From: an uncultured Lachnospiraceae bacterium
Lineage (GTDB): Bacteria; Bacillota; Clostridia; Lachnospirales; Lachnospiraceae
Length of the DNA: 38,153 bases
Reading direction: 5' to 3'
Assembly (NCBI GenBank): GCA_910584585.1
Contig: CAJUBP010000049.1
Span: 1 to 38,153 of the forward strand
Made by a program: the position numbers and the translations under genes. How positions within the stretch are numbered: position 1 is the first letter of the stretch; every line of letters begins with the position of its first letter. Below, in pieces: positions 1-7,223 of the stretch. Under the pieces are notes generated by a model that did not search any database, was not told the DNA's origin, and saw only the letters and a list, made by a program, of their open reading frames with translations.

Positions 1-136
1 AAAAAACTTTTTTAACATTTTTCATTTTACCTATTGACATTTCTTAGCTGGACTTCCCGAAATAAGCATATTGATTCTATTGCTATAATTATAACCTATT
101 TTATCATTTTTTCAACTGTGCACAATAAAATTTATG

Positions 137-174
137 AAAAAGACAGCCCATGCCCCGCACAGACTGCCCTTTTT
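137..174 (-). terminator. Probable rho-independent terminator of the mannitol operon
   Basis: On the minus strand an A-rich arm with GGGCAG pairs with CTGTC followed by five T, about 40 bases beyond the stop codon of the zinc dehydrogenase. The stem tolerates G-U pairs and has a GC-rich loop. It would end the three-gene DeoR/EIICBA/dehydrogenase transcript. The remaining bases 1-136 are AT-rich and show no convincing gene. Confidence 0.55.
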
Positions 175-214
175 ATAAATCTATTTTTATCCCTCTGTTT
201 CTGTCTTTTTTGCT

Positions 215-1474
215 TTACGCATTCACTCCGAAATGCTCAAACAGCAGATCCTCTGCCTCCTTGGACCACAGTCCCTTATGCTTCTTGCAGCACTCATCCA
301 GCTCTTTGTAGAAGGGATCTTTCTCTCCTAATTTGCCGAAATCCTCAATAGCTGTCATGGGCATATCAAACTGGGTATAAGCCAGCTTCTTGCCGCCCGG
401 GATGTTGGGCAGGTTCTTGGTGGTTTCCACGATAGAATCCATACCGCCCACATGGGTTACCATAACGGCTGAGTTAATCAGGCCTTTGGCTGATTTCTCA
501 ATGGCTTCTTTCATGTCGTCGGTATTTCCGCCGGTGGAGCCCATGATCTTTGTTCTTGCATAGTGGCAGTCATACAGATTCATGTTTGCGGAAAACTGGG
601 TGTCGGTGGGCCCTGCAAAGAAGTTCATGCAGCCGTCTTCTGCCAGAAGCTTATTGCCCATCTCCGCAATGCTCTTAACCGGAGCGTACACAAATACGTC
701 GCTGTAGCCTTTTCCTCCGGTGATGGCTTTCAGTTCCGCCACCGGATCCTCCATATTGGCGGTGTTTACATAGTGAAGCTCCACGCCTTTTTCTGCTGCT
801 TCCGATTCAGGAATCACTTCCTTTGCCCGGGCAATCTTTGCCTCGTTGATATCAGTTACCACAATGCGCTTTGGTTTATTCTCAAAGGTAAGTCCATAGC
901 TGACCGCGCCAAGGCCCATGGGGCCGCATCCGCCCAGAATCAGGATATCTCCGCCTTCCAAGGTTCCCATTTTGTGTTCATAGGAAAGATGCTCGCAGTG
1001 GTAATTGCTGTGGTATCCGCCGATGCAGCAGCTCATAGGCTCGCCTAAAGAAGCCTCAAAGTAGCTGTCCCCATCGTATTCCCAGATGCAGCCTTTCTCA
1101 ATGACATCGCCCGGGAAAATGCAGTAGGTAGCTGCCCCGCCGAAATATTCATAAGAATATCCCGGAGATTCCATCTGGCCCGGAATGGCCGGCTGCTGCG
1201 CAAATTTTTTGCCCTCATGGAACTGGTCTTTCCATTTGGAACCCACTTTTACAATGTCGCCGGTAAATTCATGGCCGATAATGATCGGATGCTCTGCCAC
1301 ATTTTCCGGCACCCGCTTGTGGTTCTTTCCTGCCTGCACCATTTTCCAGGTGGACATGCAGATACTGTCGCTGACAACTTTTACCAGGATTTCATCCTCT
1401 TTGATTTCGGGAAGTTCAAATTCTTCCAACCTGATATCGTCCACTCCATACAATCTTACGCCTCTTGCTTTCAT
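215..1474 (-). CDS. Zinc-dependent medium-chain dehydrogenase, L-sorbose-1-phosphate reductase type
   Basis: A 419-residue MDR-family dehydrogenase, presumed to interconvert a sugar (or sugar-phosphate) alcohol and the keto sugar with NAD(P) in the cytosol. Likely catalytic zinc ligands are Cys39, His68-Glu69 (in IIIGHEFTGDIV) and Glu145 (in SLGEPMSCC). The Rossmann motif GGCGPMGLG is at about 181-189. The four-cysteine structural zinc lobe of classical alcohol dehydrogenases is not visible, which fits the sorbitol/SorE-like branch. The start is preceded by AAAGGAGG. That site overlaps the end of the upstream PTS gene, whose stop lies 16 bases away, so the two are co-transcribed. No classical mannitol-1-phosphate dehydrogenase (MtlD) is seen in the window, so this enzyme may oxidise the PTS product. 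The exact substrate is inferred and could be another hexitol phosphate. Confidence 0.8.
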   Translation of the reverse strand: MKARGVRLYGVDDIRLEEFELPEIKEDEILVKVVSDSICMSTWKMVQAGKNHKRVPENVAEHPIIIGHEFTGDIVKVGSKWKDQFHEGKKFAQQPAIPGQMESPGYSYEYFGGAATYCIFPGDVIEKGCIWEYDGDSYFEASLGEPMSCCIGGYHSNYHCEHLSYEHKMGTLEGGDILILGGCGPMGLGAVSYGLTFENKPKRIVVTDINEAKIARAKEVIPESEAAEKGVELHYVNTANMEDPVAELKAITGGKGYSDVFVYAPVKSIAEMGNKLLAEDGCMNFFAGPTDTQFSANMNLYDCHYARTKIMGSTGGNTDDMKEAIEKSAKGLINSAVMVTHVGGMDSIVETTKNLPNIPGGKKLAYTQFDMPMTAIEDFGKLGEKDPFYKELDECCKKHKGLWSKEAEDLLFEHFGVNA

Positions 1475-1490
1475 AATGCTTCCTCCTTTA

Positions 1491-3449
1491 TTATTTTAAT
1501 TTATCTAATACCCAGTCAATATTATTGGTTCTCTTAAACTCTTCTAATACCTCTTCATCTTCTAACATGCCGCAGATTTTTTCCAGCAGTTCCAGATGCT
1601 CGTCGCCTACTCCCGCAATACCGAATACAAGCTGAGCTTTTTCCTCTCCGAAGGAAACGCCCTGGGGATACTGCATCACCACAATGCCTGTTTTCTTCAC
1701 GGTTCCCTTCGCCTGGGAAGTTCCGTGGGGAATTGCGACTCCAAGCCCCATATAGGTGGTCACCAGTTTTTCACGTTCCTGCATAGCATCTATGTAGGAT
1801 GCGTCCACATAGCCTAATTTATTCAGAAGTTCTCCTGCCGCCTGAATCGCTTCCTCTTTGGAAACCGGCTGCAGATTCAATTGTATGCCGTCTCTTACCA
1901 AAATCTCTTTTCCCCGCTCTGCTGAGGATTTTCCTTCTGCATTCTCGCGATCGGAAGCGCCGTTTCCTGAGCCGCCTGCCGGGGGCTTTGCCTGTGTATC
2001 AATTGGGCTGTTTCCTGAGCCGCCTGCTGCAGGTTTTCCTTCCGCATTTCCGGATGGGCTCTCCGGTCCGCCTGCTGCGGTCAACTGCGCAAATAAAGCG
2101 TCCAATGCCGGGTCTGCCAGGAAATTATTGATTGTTACCATCTGCGCGTTCGGCACGCACTTCCTTGCCCGGTCTGCCAGGGTAACCTGAACCACTGCAA
2201 TGTCGCAGTCCTGGGGAATGGTATCTACCGATGTATTGATAACTGTCAAATCGGGCCTTAACCCTTTCACTCTGTTGCGGAACTTGGTGGCTCCCATTGC
2301 GGAGGAACCCATGCCTGCGTCACAGGCAAACACTACTTTTTTCACGCCTTCCGCAGAAGTAATCGCAACAGGAGCTGCCGTTCCTTTCGCCTCTGCTTTG
2401 CGGCTTGCCATTTCTTCCTGTGCCTCTTCCAGGCTCTTGCCTTTGGACATGCGGACAATTGCTGAAGAAACCACAAAGGAAATAGCAGTCGCAATCACCA
2501 CGCCTATGATAATCTGAATCATCTTGTCTCCCGGAGCCATCATCAGATACGCAATGATGGAACCTGGGGAGGCCGGCCCTACCAGTCCGCAGTCTGTCAG
2601 GTTAAACCAGAAGATTGCAGCCATATTTCCAAGAATCGGTCCCACAATTACCAGCGGATTCATCAGGATATAGGGAAAATATATTTCATGAATTCCGCCG
2701 AACAGATGGATAATCACAGCGCCGGGGGCTGACTGCTTCGTCTCCTGATCCTTGCAGAAGAACATATATGCCAGCAGTACGCCAAGGCCGGGGCCGGGGT
2801 TTGCTTCCAGCATATACATGATGGATTTCCCAGTTTCTGCCGCCTGAGCCGTAGCAATCGGCGTAAAAATTCCATGGTTAATTGCATTATTTAAAAACAG
2901 CACCTTTGCCGGCTCAATAAAGACCGCAATCAGCGGCAATACGCTGTGCTCCACCAGGAAATTTACCCCTGCGGACAAAATGCCCAGAATCAGGTTCATA
3001 AAAGGCCCTACCGCCAAGAATCCGAACATCGCCAAAAGCATGCCCATAATACCTACGGAAAAATTGTTAATCAGCATCTCAAAGCCTGCCGGCATGTGCC
3101 CGTCCATGGCCTCATCAAATTTCTTGATGCAAAAACCTGCCAGGGGGCCCATAATCATAGCCGCCATCAGCATGGTAGTATCCGGATCGCTCATGATTGC
3201 GCCCACCACCGCAATGGAAGCTACCACGCTTCCCCGATCACCGCCAATGAGCTTACCTCCCGTTGACGCAATCAAAATCGGAATCAAATAAACTAAAATC
3301 GCTGAAAAAATTGTGGCAAACCCTTCATGGGGAATCCATCCGCTGCTGTTGAAAAATGCAGCAAGGAAACCAAACGCAATCAATGCGCCGATATTTGGCA
3401 TAATCATCGCTGAGAGAAATTTGCCAAAACGCTGAACGCCGTTTTTCAT
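1491..3449 (-). CDS. mtlA: PTS mannitol-type transporter subunit EIICBA
   Basis: A 652-residue fused phosphotransferase permease that imports and phosphorylates mannitol (or a related hexitol) at the membrane. Residues 1-335 form the multi-spanning EIIC domain with the GGIHEIYFPY signature at 251-260. EIIB follows, with the phosphocysteine loop VFACDAGMGSS (Cys376). A linker at about 457-515 is rich in Gly, Ser, Pro and Ala and carries two AGGSGN repeats. EIIA covers about 515-652, with phosphohistidine 575 in GVAIPHGT. All three phosphorelay residues are present and the length matches E. coli MtlA (637 aa) plus the longer linker. The start follows GGGAGAG. It lies 59 bases after the DeoR-type regulator and 16 bases before the dehydrogenase. 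Mannitol is the best guess from the family; other hexitols are possible. Confidence 0.93.
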   Translation of the reverse strand: MKNGVQRFGKFLSAMIMPNIGALIAFGFLAAFFNSSGWIPHEGFATIFSAILVYLIPILIASTGGKLIGGDRGSVVASIAVVGAIMSDPDTTMLMAAMIMGPLAGFCIKKFDEAMDGHMPAGFEMLINNFSVGIMGMLLAMFGFLAVGPFMNLILGILSAGVNFLVEHSVLPLIAVFIEPAKVLFLNNAINHGIFTPIATAQAAETGKSIMYMLEANPGPGLGVLLAYMFFCKDQETKQSAPGAVIIHLFGGIHEIYFPYILMNPLVIVGPILGNMAAIFWFNLTDCGLVGPASPGSIIAYLMMAPGDKMIQIIIGVVIATAISFVVSSAIVRMSKGKSLEEAQEEMASRKAEAKGTAAPVAITSAEGVKKVVFACDAGMGSSAMGATKFRNRVKGLRPDLTVINTSVDTIPQDCDIAVVQVTLADRARKCVPNAQMVTINNFLADPALDALFAQLTAAGGPESPSGNAEGKPAAGGSGNSPIDTQAKPPAGGSGNGASDRENAEGKSSAERGKEILVRDGIQLNLQPVSKEEAIQAAGELLNKLGYVDASYIDAMQEREKLVTTYMGLGVAIPHGTSQAKGTVKKTGIVVMQYPQGVSFGEEKAQLVFGIAGVGDEHLELLEKICGMLEDEEVLEEFKRTNNIDWVLDKLK

Positions 3450-3508
3450 GTTCTACTCTCCTTCCCTTGGTTTCTCCTGATAAAGCAATTCTGTCCAGTC
3501 ACAGGCTG

Positions 3509-4270
3509 TCAGACAACCTGCACATTATAACGTCTGCACTCTTCTAAAAAGTCCCGGGGCAGACTGCCGTCTGAAATAATGACATCCACACCCTCTAATC
3601 CGCAGACCGTATAGGTGCTTTTCACTCCCACTTTTGAGGAATCCATCAGAAAAATCCTCTGTCCGGCCCGATGGATCACAGTCCGTTTCAAAACAGTCTC
3701 TTCATCCACCCCGCAGCTGAATCCTATCTGGCTGCAGTAGCTGGTCACTCCTAAAAACGCCTGGTCAAAATTGATTTTTGATACATCCTGAACTGTATGA
3801 ACCCCGCATACGCTCATGCTGTAGCGGTTGACGGTCCCCCCGAGAACATGCACCGCGGGCTGCTTTAATTTACAAAGCTCCACTGCGCAGGTCAGGGAAT
3901 TGGTGTAAATCAGGTTGGACTGATCCGGCATACAGGACGCCAGCATTGTGGTGGTGCTTCCGGAATCCAGAAAAATCGTGGTATCTTTCTGAATAAACGC
4001 CAGAGCCTTCTGCGTAATCAACTGTTTTGCTTCTGTATTATGTACGGCTCTCTGGCTTAGCATGCCATCCGTTCCGATGACAACATTTACAGATTTCGCG
4101 CCTCCGTGCACCCGGACAATTCTTTTTGCTTCATCAAGAGCTTTCAAATCTGTGCGCAGTGTCATTTCTGATATCTGGGGAACCTTATCCTTCAACTGTG
4201 CAAAGCTGATGGTTCCGCTTTCATTTACAAAATCTACGATCATATTTCTGCGCTGTTCCATTGCATCCAT
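3509..4270 (-). CDS. DeoR/GlpR-family transcriptional regulator of the PTS operon
   Basis: A 253-residue DeoR-type repressor. Residues 1-60 form the winged helix-turn-helix, with the recognition segment EMTLRTDLKALDEAKRIVR followed by VHGGAK. The C-terminal sugar-phosphate sensor (DeoRC) has the FLDSGSTTTMLA loop at about 99-110, which in this family binds the phosphosugar effector. The start is preceded by GGAGGTAG. The gene is first in the operon with the EIICBA and dehydrogenase genes, so it most likely controls itself and mannitol uptake, with the incoming sugar phosphate as inducer. Clostridial mannitol operons more often use the large PRD-containing MtlR, so a DeoR protein here is a less usual arrangement. 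Confidence 0.88.
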   Translation of the reverse strand: MDAMEQRRNMIVDFVNESGTISFAQLKDKVPQISEMTLRTDLKALDEAKRIVRVHGGAKSVNVVIGTDGMLSQRAVHNTEAKQLITQKALAFIQKDTTIFLDSGSTTTMLASCMPDQSNLIYTNSLTCAVELCKLKQPAVHVLGGTVNRYSMSVCGVHTVQDVSKINFDQAFLGVTSYCSQIGFSCGVDEETVLKRTVIHRAGQRIFLMDSSKVGVKSTYTVCGLEGVDVIISDGSLPRDFLEECRRYNVQVV

Positions 4271-4442
4271 TACTCTACCTCCTGGAAACCCGCAGCCACT
4301 ATCCGGCTGCAGTTCCTAATGCTCATCTCTCCATTTACCTACTCCTTTCTATTTTAACATATTTTCTTACTTCTGCAACTCTTTACTTTCATTCTAAAAG
4401 TATTTTTGTATAATAATTATTGTTACGAAAGTTTGTATTGTT

Positions 4443-4471
4443 ATAATAACAGCTTTTTCTTAGTCTGTCAA
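4443..4471 (-). promoter_or_regulatory. Sigma-A promoter of the DeoR/mannitol operon
   Basis: On the minus strand TTGACA (4466-4471) is separated by 17 bases from TATTAT (4443-4448), a near-consensus sigma-A promoter reading towards the DeoR gene. It leaves a 5' leader of about 165 bases. A TGTTA...TAACA inverted repeat around 4429-4453 overlaps the -10 region and is a candidate operator. The rest of 4271-4530 is AT-rich and shows no other feature. Confidence 0.75.
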
Positions 4472-4582
4472 CTGTTATTTTAAAAGTTCTTATTGTTTTT
4501 CTATTTTATTTCAACAATATAAAAAATAAGAATGAGCAGCCGGAACTTCAGGTCCCGACTGCCCAACTGATCGAGGCGGACG

Positions 4583-4852
4583 ATGCGTGAAAAAATATGG
4601 TCGGACGATGCCTGGAAGGACTACCTCTACTGGCAGACACAGGATAAAAAAACACTAAAGCGGATCAACCAACTCATTCAGGATATCGAGCGGAACGGCT
4701 GCGTGAAAGGAATCGGAAAACCCGAACCCCTTTCCGGCGACCTGCAGGGCGAATACAGCCGCCGCATCAACGAAAAAGACCACCCCGTCTACCACATGGA
4801 AAACGGGCGGCTCTACATCGCCCACTGCAGAGGCCACTATGGAGATAAGTAA
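4583..4852 (+). CDS. YoeB/Txe-family ribosome-dependent mRNA interferase toxin, orphan and possibly impaired
   Basis: An 89-residue RelE/YoeB-like protein. The family line is clear: IWSDDAWKDYLYWQTQDKK near the N-terminus, GKPEPLSGDL in the middle and AHCRGHY at the end. By alignment to E. coli YoeB, Glu46 (in KPEPL) and His83 (in RGHY) are kept, but the catalytic-site Arg65 (HRLVY in E. coli) reads DHPVY, giving His in its place. YoeB toxins cleave mRNA in the ribosomal A site and are normally neutralised by a YefM antitoxin encoded just upstream. No complete antitoxin is present; only a short open frame ending QLIEADDA-stop overlaps the start codon (ATGCGTGA). It converges with the GyrI-like gene, one base apart. 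Whether it is still toxic is unknown. Confidence 0.85.
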   Translation: MREKIWSDDAWKDYLYWQTQDKKTLKRINQLIQDIERNGCVKGIGKPEPLSGDLQGEYSRRINEKDHPVYHMENGRLYIAHCRGHYGDK

Positions 4853-4853
4853 G

Positions 4854-5513
4854 TTAAAATTCGTTCCTTTCCGCTGTCACAGCTGCTTTCTTTATCGGAT
4901 GCCGAATCACGGTCTTTAAATTTTCCGGTTTACACCTGCGCACATCGCTCAGATAAATCTCATGATGACGGCGCCCGCCCGCCATATCCAAAAGATACCC
5001 CCGCTCTTCTGCAAACTGATCCATCAGCGCCACCGTGGCCGATTCCTCATCATAAGGCCCGAGATGCATACACTGGACGCACAATCCCTCCTCATAGGTC
5101 AGAAATTCCACACTGGAATAATCCATTCCTTTTTTGGCCGCGGCCTCTGTCTTTGCCCATTCCAATTCCTCTTCTGTGACAAATTCCGGCAGCCGGATCA
5201 TGGAAATCCACTGAAAATCCTGTTTTCTGGAATAATCCACTCCTGCAATTCCCTCCTGCCGCCAAAGCCCCTCCAGGGGCGGAACCACATAGTCGAAATA
5301 CCCCTGTATCCGGTGATCCCCTTTTTTACTCATTTTAATGGTATAAGCGATCCCGTACAGCAAGTTGATGGCCTGCTTGTAGGGGCCGCCCTCTTCATTG
5401 GGATCGCCCTTGCCCTGGACGGCAATAAAATTCATGGGCGGCAGGGTTACAATTTCCGGTTGTTTTTTGGGCAGGTAAAATTCCTTGTATTCTTTCTTAT
5501 AATCAAAAGGCAT
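4854..5513 (-). CDS. GyrI-like small-molecule-binding domain protein
   Basis: A 219-residue protein of the GyrI-like (SRPBCC-type effector-binding) superfamily, beginning PFDYKKEYKEFYLPKKQPEI. The phrase MNFIAVQGKGDPNEEGGPYK and the later CMHLGPYDEESATV are typical of stand-alone GyrI-like proteins of about 200-220 residues in Firmicutes. These bind hydrophobic or cationic ligands and some hydrolyse them; the role here is unknown. The start was placed at 5513 because AAAGGAGAG precedes it. The frame stays open another 243 bases upstream, but that stretch is the 180-bp inverted-repeat element, not coding. Its neighbour is a WYL-domain regulator on the same strand, a common partner of GyrI-like genes. 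Confidence 0.85.
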   Translation of the reverse strand: MPFDYKKEYKEFYLPKKQPEIVTLPPMNFIAVQGKGDPNEEGGPYKQAINLLYGIAYTIKMSKKGDHRIQGYFDYVVPPLEGLWRQEGIAGVDYSRKQDFQWISMIRLPEFVTEEELEWAKTEAAAKKGMDYSSVEFLTYEEGLCVQCMHLGPYDEESATVALMDQFAEERGYLLDMAGGRRHHEIYLSDVRRCKPENLKTVIRHPIKKAAVTAERNEF

Positions 5514-5560
5514 GGTTGAGTCTCTCCTTTTTTTCTTTTCTCTTATCTTTGGAGACGTAC

Positions 5561-5740
5561 GGAACCAGCGGATTGCCCTTTGGCACGCAAACCGGGCAGC
5601 GTTCCGGCGAACTAACTGCCAACTCCGACTAAGGAAGTCAGGAAAGCCTTCCTTCCTAAGTCTCTGTAGGCAGTGGATTTCGCCTGCACTAAAAGCGCCC
5701 TTGAACCGTTTGCTTAGCCAAAGGGCAATCCGCTGGTTCC
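5561..5740. repeat. Long inverted-repeat element, family A copy 1
   Basis: A 180-bp imperfect palindrome. The outermost 24 bp are perfectly inverted (GGAACCAGCGGATTGCCC... at 5561-5584 and its complement at 5717-5740). The interior continues as a long imperfect stem, for example AACTGCC near 5610 with GGCAGT near 5669, and GGAAG with CTTCC near the apex. The core is shared with copies at 35678-35859 and 36268-36375. It has no coding capacity of its own, although it keeps the frame of the GyrI-like gene open upstream. It lies between the WYL regulator's 3' end and the GyrI-like gene. Confidence 0.9.
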
Positions 5741-5760
5741 TGTGTATCGGAAACATATTT

Positions 5761-5848
5761 TGATAGTTCAGGGTACTTATTCTGATAGTTTAGAAAACTC
5801 ATTCTGATAGTTCAGGAAACTTATTGTAATAGTTCAGGAAACTTATTC
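5761..5848. repeat. 22-bp x 4 tandem repeat overlapping the stop codon of the WYL regulator
   Basis: Four head-to-tail 22-bp units at 5761, 5783, 5805 and 5827 follow the pattern TGATAGTTCAGGAAACTTAT plus TC or TG, with a few substitutions per unit. The last unit runs into the stop codon and final codon of the WYL regulator, so the repeat grew out of, or into, the gene's end. There are no spacers, so it is not a CRISPR array. Function unknown. Confidence 0.92.
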
Positions 5849-6748
5849 TGAATACCGGCTGCGAATACTTTCTGCAAATGCCAGGATATCCTGGCGGATC
5901 TCCTTCGGCTCTAACAATTCGGCGCCGCCGCCGAAAGACGCAATCCAGGTGATTATCTCGGTTTTATCGGTAAATCCAAAGGAAAACAGCAACGTTTTGT
6001 CTGGCTGGACTGTGAAGCTTTCGGTTCCGAATTCCTCTATCAGGCGCCACTTATATTCCGGCTGGATCACTGCTTTTACCTGGTATGCGGTTGGGAACAC
6101 CCGCTTTGCGGAAAAGTCGGGCAAAGGAGCAGGCCGCTTTGCAAAAGGATCGGCCAGCTTCAAATCTGTCATCCGCGCCAGCTTAAAGAGGCGGAAATCC
6201 GCTCTTGTCTCGCACCATCCCCAGAGATACCAGCTTGCCCACTGAAACACCAGATCATATGGCTCTGCCACCCGCTTCGATTCTCCCTTCGGGGCAAAAT
6301 AGGTAAATGAAATCTTCTGTTCTGTGAGAATTGCGTTGTGAAGAAGTTCAATTTTCGGCGCCAGAGAATCTTTGTACCAGGAAGACAAATCGATTAATAT
6401 GTGATTGTCCCCTGCAAGCAGGTTCGAGGCTCCCGCTGACAGTTTTTCCATCAATTGGGCGTAGCGGTTGGTCCCGCTGACGCTGTCTAAGCTCCGAAGT
6501 CCGGCCAGAATGGCCTGCATGTCCGAGGCTGTCAGCAGCGCGCGGTCCATTTTATAGCCTTCCATAATGGATATGCCGCCCTTTTGCCCCGGTTCAGTCA
6601 CCAAGGGAATCCCCGCCATGCAAAGAGCCTCAATATCCCGTTGGATGGTTCGCCTGGAAACCTCAAATTTGTCTGCCAGGTAAGGAGCTGTCACTTTCTC
6701 CTGCTGCAGTAAAATAGACAAAATCCCTATCATCCGCTCTAATTTCAC
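5843..6748 (-). CDS. YafY-type HTH/WYL-domain transcriptional regulator
   Basis: A 301-residue regulator. Residues 1-60 form an HTH_11-type winged helix (DKFEVSRRTIQRDIEALCMA), followed by GIPLVTEPGQKGGISI. The WYL domain is at about 140-215 and contains ASWYLWGWCETRADFRLFKL, the Trp-Tyr-Leu signature and the basic residues thought to bind nucleotides or other ligands. A C-terminal WCX-like extension ends at the stop codon. The start is GTG, chosen because GGGAGGGG lies just upstream and the protein begins directly at the HTH. YafY-type regulators in Firmicutes are often beside GyrI-like proteins, as here, so it may control that gene. Its last codons overlap a 22-bp tandem repeat. Confidence 0.9.
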   Translation of the reverse strand: MKLERMIGILSILLQQEKVTAPYLADKFEVSRRTIQRDIEALCMAGIPLVTEPGQKGGISIMEGYKMDRALLTASDMQAILAGLRSLDSVSGTNRYAQLMEKLSAGASNLLAGDNHILIDLSSWYKDSLAPKIELLHNAILTEQKISFTYFAPKGESKRVAEPYDLVFQWASWYLWGWCETRADFRLFKLARMTDLKLADPFAKRPAPLPDFSAKRVFPTAYQVKAVIQPEYKWRLIEEFGTESFTVQPDKTLLFSFGFTDKTEIITWIASFGGGAELLEPKEIRQDILAFAESIRSRYSE

Positions 6749-6848
6749 GGAACCCCTCCCTGCTGCACAATATTGTTCTTAAACTGCTGCCCGGCTTGTC
6801 CTCTAAGGGGCAATCCTTCGCCGTCAAAGACAAAATGTCCATTCTCTA

Positions 6849-7103
6849 TCACTTCCACTTTTTACACTGTTCTATCCGTTTGCCGTCATCTCCCTGCTCT
6901 TTGTCGTAAGCAAATTGATTCAGCAATTCACAGGGAAACTCCGGACACTGTCCGCAATGTTCCAGTTCCTTTTCCTCGCAGCAGCCTTTCAGAGGACATT
7001 TCTCGCCCCAGAATGGTTTCTGGATCTGTACGCACCCTCCGCAATTCATCTGTTCCCGATAGTTACATTCACTGCATAAAATTCCGCATCTGGATTCTGT
7101 CAT
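6849..7103 (-). CDS. Small cysteine-rich DUF3795 protein
   Basis: An 84-residue protein with the DUF3795 pattern: CGILCSECNYRE at the N-terminus, CGGCVQIQ, CPLKGCCEEK, then HCGQCPEFPCELL. The many paired cysteines suggest a small zinc- or iron-sulphur-binding fold; no biochemical function is established for the family. It is full length. It reads towards the WYL regulator on the same strand, 100 bases away. That 100-base gap is open in one frame for about 37 codons, without a good start. No link to either neighbour can be shown. Confidence 0.85.
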   Translation of the reverse strand: MTESRCGILCSECNYREQMNCGGCVQIQKPFWGEKCPLKGCCEEKELEHCGQCPEFPCELLNQFAYDKEQGDDGKRIEQCKKWK

Positions 7104-7223
7104 TGTTTTTTCTTCCTTTCTTCTTTGGATTAATTGTTCGACTGAACTGACATTATTTTACCACAACAACAGTGACAACTGTATGTCACTTTTCCCTTTT
7201 ATCCGACAAAATTATTCTCCAGA

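Noticed and set aside
34..351. A 105-codon plus-strand frame at the window start
   Set aside because: Overlaps the terminator and the 3' end of the dehydrogenase; hydrophobic by chance AT-rich codons, with no support.
563..1048. Open frames on the plus strand opposite the dehydrogenase (and similar frames opposite other genes)
   Set aside because: Antisense shadows of well-recognised genes, without ribosome sites or domain matches.
4271..4582. A riboswitch or T-box leader in the longer intergenic regions
   Set aside because: No T-box GGTGG core or known aptamer pattern was seen; the region is AT-rich with a promoter only.
5514..5756. An N-terminal extension of 81 codons for the GyrI-like protein
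   Set aside because: It covers the 180-bp inverted-repeat element and has no homology; the start at 5513 has a good ribosome site and the expected length.
5761..5848. A CRISPR-like array
   Set aside because: The 22-bp units are directly adjacent with no spacers and no cas genes are present.
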